A program made the translations under genes and the position numbers. Positions 43,950 to 56,700 of a stretch of DNA of 64,000 bases are shown piece by piece; positions within the stretch are counted from its first letter, which is position 1; each line of letters begins with the position of its first letter. Below the pieces are notes generated by a model. The model was not told the origin of the DNA, did not search any database, and worked only from the letters and a program-made list of their open reading frames with translations. Source of the DNA: Hypoxylon rubiginosum (lineage: Eukaryota > Ascomycota > Sordariomycetes > Xylariales > Hypoxylaceae); assembly GCA_902806565.1 (NCBI GenBank), contig CADCXA010000044.1, positions 434,001 to 498,000 of the forward strand. Direction: 5' to 3'.

Positions 43950-46141
43950 TTACTGCAGGAGATGCAAGTAGTAGCTGGCGAGGTTATTCACCGACTGCAA
44001 CTTCTGCAGAGCCTCGACGGAGGCTCGGAGCGACATCTCTACATCCTCGATCTCGCTTGTTTTTAGCTCGCCCTTTCGGACTTCCAGATGCCTTGCCAGC
44101 CTCGACGCACCCAGATAGATGGTGAGGGGCATGAACGTATGTGCTTTGAAATAGCCGAGATGCTCATGTTCTTTGGCTAGTCGGGCGATTTCTTGAGCTG
44201 CCCAGAGTCCCCGCTCCTGAAAGTCCCATACCAGAGATTGGTTTTGGTCATTTCTCGACAGGGTCTCGATGATGCGGCATAGGTATATGACAGTCGAGTG
44301 TGCAACCATGTATGAGAAGATGATCATGGGGTTGTCGGCTACACTCAGCGAAGGGTAGTTGACTTGTAGGCTATTGATCCTGCGCGTAAGCATGCCGTCT
44401 AGCCAATCGTGTCTCGAGGAGAAGTCCAGAGGGATGTTGCTGTAAAGAGTCTCTATTGTGTAGATCTGCCTGTGGGACAGTGCTCGGCTGCAGATTGTGA
44501 CCAGGATGACGCATTCTGCTAGAGGTGCATATGGCCGCATATCTGCCGATGACATCGTCTCCGCCAGGAAGGACTCTTGTGGTACAAGCCCCCTCTCGAA
44601 ATCAGTATCAGGGCATGGAAGACGCGTGTAGACCTAACAGACACCAACTTTCAGCTATGATCTATTTGGCAGGGAGCCTTGCTTCGGCACTCTCATCCGT
44701 GGGCTGTAGGAAGAAAAACTCACCACTTCTTCGCTCAGTGTCATAGGCGCACCTTCAATGACGCTCATGAAGCGGTCAAGGCAGTAGGCCACCCAGAATG
44801 TGCGTCTCTTTTCCTCCAATGAGATCAAGTCCACCTCGCTGTTTAATGCCAGGGGTTTGGGACTATCGAGGTCGTAGAGCTTTAAGAATTGCACTAGCCG
44901 AAAGACTCGGCCCGCACTGAGCCAACCACGGCGGTAGTTTGTTTTGGCAAACTCATAAAACGTGATAAGGATCCACGACTGTACATGTTCGATATGGCAG
45001 ATTAAAGAATCATTGCCGTTCAAGTCTAGCTGGTCCAGTAGAAATCGGGTTTTGGCGTAGATGGTTTCCTGAATGCCGCTGAACTGACTTGAGAAAGCGG
45101 TAGCAGATGTCCACATGGCATATTGCAAACATTGGCGAGGTTCGCTCATATTGCTCCCGTCGTGTATCCATTTAAACGTCTTCGGCTTGTTGAGTATGGG
45201 CACTACGGGGTGAACACGATCAAAATAAAGCTGCGTCCTATGACCAGAGTAAGCAAAACAGGGAGGCATTATCATTCCATAGAACGAGAAACTTACAAAT
45301 CAGACTTCACGAGATCGGCTATGAAGACATCACTAACCGATGTAGGGCTCTGCTTCGGGGATGGGTATGACGTTGCCGTTGTAGGTAAGACTGGCAGGTC
45401 AGGGAAAAGCAACGGTGACTGAGGAGCTGTTTCTGGAACCCCCCAGCTCAGGGGTATCGACGTGTTGGGTGGTTGTTCTTGTTGCGGCGCATCCCAATCC
45501 GGTACTGCAGCAAAAGAGTTACTATTTCCATCTCAAAAGCTAAAGATTGCTGCTGAAGATGTCTCGGATATATCGGACTCAAAGCATATCCAATGGGAGA
45601 AAACCACAGAGTGAAACGTAGTCTCTAGAAACATACGATGGAATGGTGCCATTGAGTTCTCCTTCACTGGAGAGCCATCTGATGAGCCGGCTTCATGAGC
45701 GTCCGTAGACAGATTTTCTTCGGATTGCGATGTAGAGAGACGGCGTTCCAATGCTACTTTTAGGACGATTAGTAATTTGAAGCAACCTCATATCGAGAAT
45801 GACCTACCGATGCGACTACGAAGGGCGCCTATACTACCTTTCTTCGGTCCACGAGGTACTCGGCGGTCGTTGACTTCGCATGGGATTTGAGCATTGGCAC
45901 ATGCACCGCATTGCGGACGCTGCCTGTCACATCGAAGCTTTTTCTTACGGCATTCTTCGCAGTTTATGTTGGTTAGTGAAATATCCAGATAACGTGTCGT
46001 CGTAGCGCTCTAGGTTCTGAGCTTCGTCTTCCACCGCACGCAAATCACGAGTCATGACTCGTGTGGCTAGGGGCTGAGACTTGATAGCGTACCTTCGCAA
46101 GCGTACCCAGGCTGCTGACGTGGCTCGGCGCGTCCATACAT
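43950..46141 (-). CDS. Zn(II)2Cys6 fungal-specific transcription factor, 6 exons
   Basis: Minus-strand exons: 46141-46093, 45954-45808, 45756-45637, 45504-45297, 45237-44724 and 44633-43950 (573 residues). Introns are 138, 51, 132, 59 and 90 bp, all in frame. The 49-bp first exon ends inside the zinc cluster: YACE joins ECRKKKLRCDRQRPQCGAC, then IPC, giving CX2CX6CX6CX2CX6C. A basic linker and a short coiled-coil-like ALRSRIVALERRL follow, then the fungal-specific regulatory region (FDRVHPVVPIL, RRTFWVAYCLDRFMSVIEG, then LSEEV joined to VYTRLPCPD). Such proteins bind paired CGG triplets as nuclear regulators. It is the nearest gene on the left of the PKS, 4.6 kb away, so it is a candidate pathway regulator; that link is inference. 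Confidence 0.92.
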
Positions 46142-49100
46142 AGCGCTTCGCTTCCCTTACAAGTTTGGTGGTCTTAAACAAGCATAAAATGACAGCTAGA
46201 CACCCAGAAGATGGATTTATCTCTCAACTTCGTATCACGATGACCGTTAGATGACTTAAATGGAAAGTTGTCTTGAAGTTCGCCAGTCCGCCGACGAACG
46301 GCACCGCGTCATGGAGAAGATAACGGAATTAAGTACATGAGGTACTAGCTTGGAGTCTTCAGGGCGCCACCTGAAGCCTAGCCCGCCCATTGCCCGGGCC
46401 ACGTTAGTGATTCCCATACAAAATTGGTGAGAGGACTAACTCTCATTGTCATAGGCGTACATATGGTACTAGGCTGCTCGCATACAGCTGCGCCAATACC
46501 CATATAGGAACAACATATCTTGTTCCTTTAGGTACCTAAAAGCTATCCAGCCATGTAAGTGGAATCACGAATCACCAATCCCAGTGACGATCTCCCCCTT
46601 GGGACGGTAAACGGCATAAGGTTGCATGACCCGCTGCTGACCCCCAAGTATGTATGTACCATAGTTCCGCCCCCTGTATCGCCGCGCTTGCTCCACGCGC
46701 TCATGGCTGTGGTCCAGTGGTGGCTATCTCCCATTTCTCTGGGCCCGGATCTGAGGTCGCTTCCATCGGTATCCGAGATCAGATATGGTAGTAACACGTA
46801 GGTAATGCATTTTGAAAGGGCGGCTGCATCTATGCTCTGCACCGTGTTCCGACTGCCGACATACCTACACAGCTACATAATGCGCATTTCGGCGCTGACT
46901 TGGGAGACCCCCATGTGAAATCGGCGCACAGGCCGCCGATCTCCTCCGTTCCAGCTGATAGGTGCCCAAAGAATTTCCACATGGGCATATCAATATCGGG
47001 CGTGCAATGTGGCTGGCGTAGGAAAGAGCTTAAAGTGAAGTCTCACAACCGGCACTACAACACAGACGTTGATAAACAACATATAATTGCTGTTCGATCC
47101 GTTACCCTACTTGTACCCAAGTATGACGTTATGGTATATTAACGTCAGGTCTTGGGAGCTTCCCCTATTTGGACAGACCGGTCAGCGAGCTGACGAATAA
47201 TCGATCAAATGTGCAGCGGAGGCAGCTGCAACACGTGCTTATTGCAGAACAATCCGCCGTTGAACTCGAGGGTCCGTTCGCCTCGCCTAGACCAACGAGT
47301 TTCCTAGGGGACCGCTGCATTATTGACGTTGGTAAGCTGCTTGACATACATAGTAGCCGCTAAGCAACAAATTAGGAACAGTGCTTACACTTTGACGTTG
47401 TTTGAGAGCGAAACAAAGTGCAAATCACGCACACACCAATGCTGAGAGAAACCGGTGAAAATGAACAACGTTTCAGGGGGAATGTGTGATTGGTTGCTCA
47501 TTGCTACCGAAGTACTTCATTCTCACGACGCCATATCCACGTCAAGACATTTCCACGGAATCTTGCGCTGATGGCATTTACATAACAAGACGTACCTAGC
47601 TCCTCAATCTAGTCCGATTGGCACATCGTGCGAATAAAGCGTCCATGCGAATGCACGTCAAAGGCCCGGTTGTGGATTACGTGCAGGCTCACGACGATTC
47701 CAGCTAAAGAATATGGCCGCATATGCGTTCGGTAGACGCCAGCCTCTGCTATCTCAAATGCTGTCGTCCGTATCTCGCAGTACTATCGAAACGATCGTAA
47801 TTAACTTGTCGCAAGGAACACCGTGCGGAATAATTGACGAGGTCAAAATAAGGAGAGAAGGGCCAGAAAGGACGACCACCGATGTCGAGATAGGGGGTTC
47901 TCCGGCCGGTCTGTAATATGCGACCAAAAAATCGTTGTTAAAATCTGACAACCTTTGGCAGTGGCTTCGGTTCCCAGTGGTAAAAATATGTCGACCAGGT
48001 CGGCGAGCTTCTTAAAAATGCTGGGAAAGTAATATCTTCAGCGTCCTGAATCTGAACCCCTGATTGAGACCAAGGGGAATCTCGGTTGCAAAATCGGCTG
48101 AGCCCCCAAAGGTCGCTCTCGCTATTTCACTACCCTCAAATACAATATACTGTATTAGACGCGTAAGGAGGCCTGCTTCGTGGTGTCTGGTCGCGGCAAT
48201 AGTCCAGAGTCCCGTACCCCTGACTGATAAAGTTATCAGGCTCTCACACCGTGGTAGTCCAGCTACTGGTGGGTGATGCATCCAACTGCACTATCCAAGT
48301 AAGATGTTCTGAAGAGAATAATAGAAAGATTAAAGAGAAGAATCCATCTAGGGTTGAGTGGCAATAAACCTCCAACGCTCTCGTTTATCTCTTGGTAGGC
48401 ATGAGAAGCGGGTAAAGACGCTTAGCCTGCTATAGCTTCCGTCGAAGGGCGTAAAGCTGTCAATGGTCATTTTCAGTCTTAAAGTGCCTATAGACATCAA
48501 TCCGTAGCGAGTAGGTATACCTTAGGTAGGCAAAGGAAGCAAAGGAGGTGACATAACTGAGATGGCCTTTGCCCACTGCTAAACCGTACAACAAGATACT
48601 ACAAGGTAGGTACCCATCCAGATGTGTAGGAGCAGATTTTATAGAGTTACCATGGCTAGAAGATGTATCCCAATCTGGGAGGTTAAAAGATGAGTTGTAG
48701 TAAATATAACTGTAACTACCTCGATATCCATAGTATCGAAGAGAGCTAATGGCTAGTCTAGGCTATGTTTGTGCAGAGCCTGCTAGCCAAATTCGTTCTT
48801 TGAGTAGAAGATTTAAACGATTGTCGAGCAAGCCCATTCTCGATAGTGCCAGGAAGTCCATGTGTCATGCTATAAAACCGAGTGAAGAGCAAGGTCGTGT
48901 AGCGGGCCGTAGTCCGATATTACGGCGATATCCAGAACTATATCGCTTAATAATTCAGGGGCAGTAGGGTATCATATAACTTCACATCATTACGGGATTT
49001 GGCAATTCCTAAGTCCACTTAACATTACATGATAAATTTGTCCTTTCATCGTCAAGCTATTTATAGGACGAGTCTAATGGAAGAAATTCCAGCTTAGGTG

Positions 49101-50500
49101 ATAATTCTTTTACTATTCGCTCGCTCCTTTTCCTGAGAAGTGTACCAGGTAGTTTGCAATCCTGCCTGTGCTCCGTCTAGAATGTCTTCTATCATCACCG
49201 GTGCTGCTCTTATACTTCAAGTGTACCTATTGTTGACTATATATAATAAACACCCTCGCTTTTAAACTAACAACAACAATATCCCTCTAATGCCCATCAG
49301 CATGCTTTCTCTCGCATAGGCATCCTAGGCCAAAACACAACATCTCATCATCCACTGTACGTGAAGCTAGGACCTTTTAACTTGAGTCGGTGATGGCTAA
49401 GAAGGCAACTCTCATGACTCAAGTTATCAATGGGTGCGTACTGAACACTATTTATCCCAAAACTTTGACAATACTATAGTTGGAATCTATCAATAACTTT
49501 ATTCCGTCTGAGCTATCACGTTCCCGATTATAGGCATCTCCGAAGGCATCGGAGAGTGCCGACCAAGCTCAAAAATTGAAGAGTTGGCATTTTCCGTTCA
49601 ATACTATGGGGTTACTAATGCCCGGCGGCGTCGAGGAAGGTCCTCATCTATGCTGTGATTCTTTCTAGGCACATTCGATGTACGCTTAAGGATTATAAGA
49701 AATAGCAAGAGCACCCAAGAGATTGACGTCGTTAGACCCGGCAATGTCTTGGATTGTAGTCATTCTCAGCTGTGGAAGTAGTACTAGTGTGCTACAAAGA
49801 CGGTAGAGCTCAATACTCGCTAACGAAGAGGTCTAATATTGCAATTTGATCCCGCCGTTGGTGTCGGTGCGTAATGAACTCCATATGCAAATTTTGTAGC
49901 TTGATTCTCAATAGAACAAAAATTTTACGCACATGCCCAATATTGGCTCTGGACTATCAGCGTCTCCGGCAAATCAGTGGGTCAGGCCGATTTTTGCTAG
50001 TTGGCATGTTTTAGTCAATTGTGGATATAAGAGCTCCGTTGGGTTGGTCCGAGGGGAGAATTAAGATCGACTAGATTATCTGTATGATAGATGAACGATA
50101 AGATGCCAAATATCTATTCCAAGTCAATATGAGAATATCCTTATGCAAGGGACACCTTGTCTGAGCTTGATACCGGTTTACAGCCACTCGAACCTGCAAT
50201 CGACTCACCTGGGTGTACGATATCGTGGATATCGTGTTGCCGTGTGGCTAGGGTCAAATACTCCGGTTAAGACAACTCCGGGGTGCAGCTCGAAAAAAGG
50301 GCGTACGTATATCCTAACAGATAGTCTACCATGCAGAGATGCACTCGGCCCGGATCCCAGAAGGACTTGGGGATCACCCAAGAGAACTCCGATAATTGGG
50401 AGTTGTAGAAATTCCGGCTTTTCTTTTCGACTGTCAATATCAACATCCGAACCCGGCTACATATGTGTTACCTCCGGCTACAAGTATCTTACCTAGATAA
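46142..50500. other. Long gene-poor region between the regulator and the PKS
   Basis: About 4.4 kb in which no convincing gene was found on either strand. ATG-initiated ORFs of 67-117 codons (47713-47916, 48012-48281 minus, 48749-48967, 50143-50496) show no recognisable domain or intron partner. A CGGCACCG element near 46299 lies about 160 bp before the regulator start. TACCTAGG-like motifs recur near 48515 and 48605. Confidence 0.5.
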
Positions 50501-50566
50501 TTCAGGACACATAACTTGCGGCTGAGGTTTTCTGTAGTAACAGATCGAAGTCGTATCCTGCCAGTT

Positions 50567-50733
50567 TTGGCATTATAATAAAGTTGTCTTTGTAGAGTAT
50601 GCTATAACCCTACCTCTGCCATCGATTCAATCCGCTCTCACCACTTAATACGGTCAGCCGGCTCGACTTAACGCATGACTTCAACGTCTCCGAGCTTACG
50701 TTCTAGACCATTCACGTTCTAGACCTCGATACC
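50567..50733 (+). promoter_or_regulatory. Proximal promoter / 5' leader of the PKS gene
   Basis: A TATAATAAA stretch lies near 50574-50582. An inverted CGG-TCAG-CCG element at 50651-50660 has the form bound by many Zn(II)2Cys6 dimers and overlaps an AGCCGGCT palindrome. Just before the ATG, a 14-bp word (TYACGTTCTAGACC) occurs twice, at 50696-50709 and 50712-50725. Binding by the neighbouring regulator is untested inference. Confidence 0.4.
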
Positions 50734-53700
50734 ATGCCTCAACACACAGGCTTCGACAAGTCGTCTTCAAACACTCTATTGCTGTTTGGCCCTCAGGCCC
50801 TATCCTATGATGAGGCATACTTCGAGCGAGTTCGACTGAATGTTCTGGGTAACGAGAAGAACCGATGGATACGTGATGTCATCGAGGATCTTCCAAGTTA
50901 CTGGGAGGAGCTTAGCGAAGCAATTCCGAGCTTGAGCTCTATACCAGGACAGGCATGGTTGCAACGACTTTCCCACTGGCTGCTAAATGGCATATCAGAA
51001 GAGCAACGAACCTCGCCAACGCCCAACATCATTCTGAGTCCAATAGTCGTCATCGGCCACCTCATCGAGTACATTCAACATACTACAAACGAGCCCCGCG
51101 GACAGTCTGGATTTGGCGAGGAAGGTTATGAGCAAAACCTGTCAAACACTGAGACCCTCGGGTTTTGTGTCGGTATCTTGAGCGCTTTTGTCGTCTCAAG
51201 CAGCTTGACGCGAGCTCAATTCTGCCAGAATGGCGCCGCAGCGCTAAGATTGGCAATGGTGATCGGTGGTCTCGTCGACGCTCAGGATATGAAAATTGCC
51301 GAAAGCCAGTCTATTTCGCTGGCCACGACTTGGAAGGCGGAACAGACTCCATCTAAGCTCCACGAGGTCCTCGAAAGCTTTCCAGACGTAAGAACGCCGA
51401 TTCCGATAAGAGTTATTACGCTAACATCACGCTATAGACTTACGTTTCCGTCTCGTATGATGAGAATAGAGCTACTATTACGACTTCAGAAGTTACCCTT
51501 TCAAATCTTAAGGGGCGACTCAGTGAAGTTGGTATCACGACAAACGAGATTGGCCTGCACGGACGCTTTCACACCTCTTTACACAATTCCGACTTGAAGG
51601 CCGTCGTTTCTTTCTGCGAGGGCCACCCGGGCTTCAGGTTCCCGAGTGCATCTAAATTGGTTATGCCCACCCGTTCCAACTTAGGAGGTCACTCGATCAC
51701 ACAAGGATATCTTCACGAGACAGCGCTTCGAGAAATCCTAGTGGAGCACTGTGACTGGGCGAAGAGCTTCCGGGCAGTGAGCTCCACATTCCTTGCCAAT
51801 AAGGGGTCGCGGGTGGTGGTGTTCGGATCCGAACGGTGCATCCCGCCGTCAATTCAACGCACGCTAAATGCCGAAGTAACGTACTCTCGAGACACGAATG
51901 CGAACGAAAGCCTTGGGTCCATCGTTAGAGACGACGATATCGCTGTCGTTGGTATGTCGTGTAATGTAGCTGGGGCTCAAGACCTGGACCAATTTTGGCA
52001 AATTCTCATCGATGGCAAATCGCAACATAAGGAGGTTTCTAACCAACGTTTCGAATTTGAGACCGTCTTTCGACCGGAATCCGATCCAAACCGGAAATGG
52101 TACGCCAATTTTATCGAAGACTACGATGCCTTTGATCATAAGTTCTTCAAAAAGACTCCCCGAGAGGCTGCGTCGATGGACCCTCAGCAAAGACTTCTTT
52201 ATCAAGCTGCATATCAAGCAGTGGCGCAATCCGGGTACTTCCAGAAGCAGCTCACAGGTCTGGACACCCAGATTGGCTGCTACATAGGATGCTGCGCGGT
52301 TGACTACGAGAGCAACGTATCCCACCACGCACCTAATGCATTCTCAGCTACGGGAAATCTGCGAGCTTTTATCGCTGGCAAGATCAGTCACTACTTTGGT
52401 TGGACTGGTCCAGGACTCACCATTGATACGGCCTGCTCGGCATCGGCTGTCGCAATTCACCAAGCCTGCCGGGCAATTCTGAGTGGCGACTGTACCGCAG
52501 CGTTAGCCGGAGGCACGAATTTCATCAGCACGCCAATCTGGTTCCAAAATCTTGGCGCGGCCTCCTTCCTAAGCCCCACGGGACAGTGTAAGCCGTTCGA
52601 CGCCAAAGCCGACGGCTACTGCAGAGGTGAAGCTGTCGCTGCTGTGTTCTTAAAGAAGATGAGCCAAGCCATTGCCGACGGAGATCAGATTTTCGGAACA
52701 ATCTCTGGTACTGCTGTCTACCAAAATCAGAATTGCACCCCGATATTCGTCCCTAACGCACCGAGTTTGTCTGATCTCTTTAGGACTGTTCTAAGAAGCT
52801 CGGGCATAGATTCGAAGCAAATATCGTTTGTGGAAGCTCACGGGACGGGAACCCCTGTTGGCGATCCGGCCGAATATGAAAGTATCCGCCAAGTCTTCGC
52901 TGGCCGTCCTGGATCCGTCCCTCTTCAGTTCGGTTCCGTAAAAGGTCTCGTAGGCCACACCGAAGGAAGTTCTGGGGTGGTGTCGCTCATTAAAGTCCTG
53001 CTCATGATGAACAAGGGCTATATACCTCCGCAGCCAAGCCACTCTGTTATGAATCCGTCCATAAATATTTCTCAATCCGACAACATGGCCATCACAACCA
53101 AGGCACTGCCCTGGCAATCGGATTTTAAAGCAGCACTCATCAACAATTATGGCGCTTCGGGCTCGAATGCTTCACTTATCGTGAAGCAGGCACCACGACT
53201 TGTCTCGGCAAGCTCACCAAAGGGACCCGCAACACCTACGAAGACTCCATTCTACATCACCGGGTTTGATGAAAAGAGCACACGAGCCTACGTTACCAAA
53301 CTTCGTCAGTTTATCAAGGCCCAGGCAACATCCGGAATGAAGATCGGGCTAGAGGATTTAGCTTTCAACTTGGCAAGGCAGTCCAATTGGGCTCTTGAGT
53401 CGTCTTTGATCTTCAGCTGCCAGACTGTTGACGAGCTCGACCAGAAGCTAGCTGCTTTTGAAGCCGGCGATAGTTCCCTAACGTCTATTACGCCTCCGGC
53501 CCCGAGACCAGTCATTCTCTGCTTCGGAGGACAAATTTCCACGTTCGTCGGACTGGATCGCCAGGTCTATGAGGAAATCAAGGTACTGCGAGACAACCTC
53601 GATAAGTGTGATGCCATCTGCAAATCTATCGGTGCTGGTAGCATATATCCTGGAATCTTCCAGCGGGAACCTGTCGAAGATGTTACAAAACTCCAGCCTA

Positions 53701-56700
53701 TGCTTTTCGCTATACAATACGCTTGCGCGATGAGCTGGATCGAGTGTGGTGTTAGGCCGGCAGCTATTGTAGGCCACTCCTTTGGGGAGCTGACGGCACT
53801 TTGCGTGTCGGGCGCATTGAGCCTCAAAGATTCCCTGAGAATGATTCTAGGGCGGTCAAAGCTGATCAAGTCCAGCTGGGGCCCAGAAAAGGGCGCTATG
53901 ATGGCAGTTGAGTCCGACCGCGACATTGTCGAAAGGCTCTTGTTCGAAAGCGACTCCGAAGCCACCATTGCTTGTTTCAATGGCCCAAGGAGCTTCACGC
54001 TGGCTGGTTCCATTGATTCCATTGATGAGCTTGCCAGTTACATATCCAGCAGCCAGTCCTACTCTTCAATGAAGTATAAGAAGCTGAACGTAACGAATGC
54101 CTTCCACTCCACCCTAGTTGACCATCTGAAACCCGAGTTGGAGAAGATTGGGCGAGACCTGAACTTCATGAAGCCTAAGATTGCATTGGAACGGGCAACA
54201 GAAACGAAAGACACCAACGGACCCACTGCAGCGTTTGTGCCAGATCATATGAGAAACCCGGTGTACTTCGACCATGCAGTTCAGAGGCTCTCGAGGCAAT
54301 ACCCGTCAGCTATCTGGCTAGAAGCTGGGTCGAATTCTACTATTACCTTAATGGCCGGTAGAGCACTAAATATGCCCAAGACCTCACATTTCCAGGCGTT
54401 CAACATTACCAGTGGCCAGGGCTTGCCACAGATCGCGGACACCGCGTTGAGCTTGTGGAAGGCTGGTCTGCGTGTTGCCTTCTGGGCCTACTCCAAGTCC
54501 CAGACTTATCAGTACGTCGCCATGCTTTTGCCGCCGTACCAATTCGACAAACAACGGCACTGGCTTGAGTTCAAACAGCCCCCTAAATACGGCTCCGCAG
54601 ACTTGGCCCTCTCAGGGCCGCAGGACTCCAAGGTGGAGGAGCTTCCCACGACGCTGTTCTCATTCCTAGGATACCGAGACAATTCTCAGGATCTTCCTCG
54701 CTTCCGCATAAATACCATGATCGAAAAATACAAGAACATAGTGAGCGGCCACGTAATCGCCAAGACTGCACCTATCTGTCCAGCGACGCTTCAGGTGGAA
54801 ATGGCTATCGAGGCGCTCCTGAGCATCCAACCTGAGCTCCAAAAGGAGAATATGCATCCACAGATCTGCAATGTGATCAATCAGTCACCCATATGTATCA
54901 ATCCGTCCAGGTCCGTGTTCCTGAACCTCGCTCGCATTGCTAGCGATAAATACGTTTGGAACTTTGAGATAGTCAGCAATGACGAGAAGCCCGGCGAGAC
55001 AACACACGTCACGGGAGAGCTCCGATTCCAGACCCCTGACGACGCGCAATATCGTCTCGAATTCAGCAGGCTGGAGCGGCTTGTCAACCACAAACGATGC
55101 CGCGAGGTCCTCGACTGCGACGATGCGGACGACATCATTCAGGGTCGTAGCATCTACAAGGTTTTCTCAGAGGTTGTTGATTATGGAAAAGCTTTCTATG
55201 GTCTGCAGAAGCTCGTCGGACGGGGAACCGAATCTGCTGGCCGGGTTCTGAAGAAGTATTCAGGCGAGACATGGCTCGATGCTTTCCTTGGCGACTGCTT
55301 CAGCCAGGTCGGTGGTATTTGGGTTAACTGCATTGCTAATGAGTCTGATAAAGACATGTTTATCGCCAATGGGTTCGAGCAGTGGATGAGGTCCCCTAAG
55401 GTGTTCAAATACGAAGGCGGACCTTATGATCAACAAGAAGAGTGGCACGTCTTAGCGCATCACAACTTGGCTGAATCCGGCAATGCTTACACGACCGATA
55501 TTTTCATTTTTGATGCCAGTTCTGGTGACCTCGTGGAGGTTATTCTCGGCATCAACTACGCGAAGGTGCCACTATTATCAATGAGCAAGCTGCTAACGAG
55601 ACTCACCCCCGGCTTAGCTCCGGTGAAAGCACACACGGAAGATACCTCTAAGCAGTCCCATCATGACCAGGCTTCTTCGGCTACTAATAATGCCGTACCT
55701 TCACCAGCCGGTGGCTCGCAAAAGCGAAATAATGGGAGTAGAAAAGCTGAACTCCGGACCAAGTTAAAGGCTGTGGTGGCTGATATCACTGGCCTCGAGC
55801 CTGAGGAAATCACTGACACTGTCGAATTGGCCGATGTTGGAATCGACTCCCTTATGGGCATGGAGATGGCTCGTGAAGTCGAGTCCACATTTGAGTGCAC
55901 CCTGGACGTCGATGAGCTGATGAACGTTACCGATATGCCGAGTCTTCTGAGATGTCTCATGTTGGCACTAGGAGAATCTGGCGATGACGAGTCCGATACC
56001 GATAGCGGCGATACATCAGGCGAAAATACCACGAGTCCCGAAGACACCCCTCCGTCCAGCAATGCTACATCCATTCACACTCGCGATGAGAACCCCTCGA
56101 AGGGTTACAGTGCCATCCCGAACGATACGGCAGTGAACCTACCCGTATCCGTCATCCTTGACGCCTTCCGCGAGTCGAAACTGCGTACTGATCACTTCAT
56201 TGAGGAGCATAGGTGCTCGGGTTACCTCTATAATGTTATGCCTAAGCAAGCCAAGCTGTGCATTCAGCTCACAGTCGAAGCGTTCAAGGAGCTGGGCTGC
56301 GACATGGCTGCGGCGCAACCAGGGCAGGTGCTGGAACGGATCCCATTCGCGCCCGAGCACGACCGGCTCCAGACGTATCTATACGGGATGTTAGAAGAGA
56401 CGCGCATCGTCGACCTCGACAACGGTCGCATTACTCGCACAGCTATCCCCCTGCCTACCAAGACAAGCGATGAGATCCTGCAGGACCTGGTACGCAACTA
56501 TCCGGATCACAACTATGCCAACCAGCTGGCCCACTGGACCGGTTCGCATCTCGCACAAGTGCTGTCCGGTAAGGCCGACGGCATCCAATTGATCTTTGGC
56601 AACACGAAGGGCCGCGAGCTCGTGGCCGGTCTGTACGGCGACTCGCTCCTGAACAAGCTGTCGACCCAGCAGATGATGGACTTCCTCACCCGCTTGATAA

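Noticed and set aside
48012..48281. 89-codon minus-strand ATG ORF
   Set aside because: No recognisable features, isolated in a gene-poor stretch.
50143..50496. 117-codon ATG-initiated ORF upstream of the PKS
   Set aside because: No domain, signal peptide or intron partner; could be real but nothing supports it.
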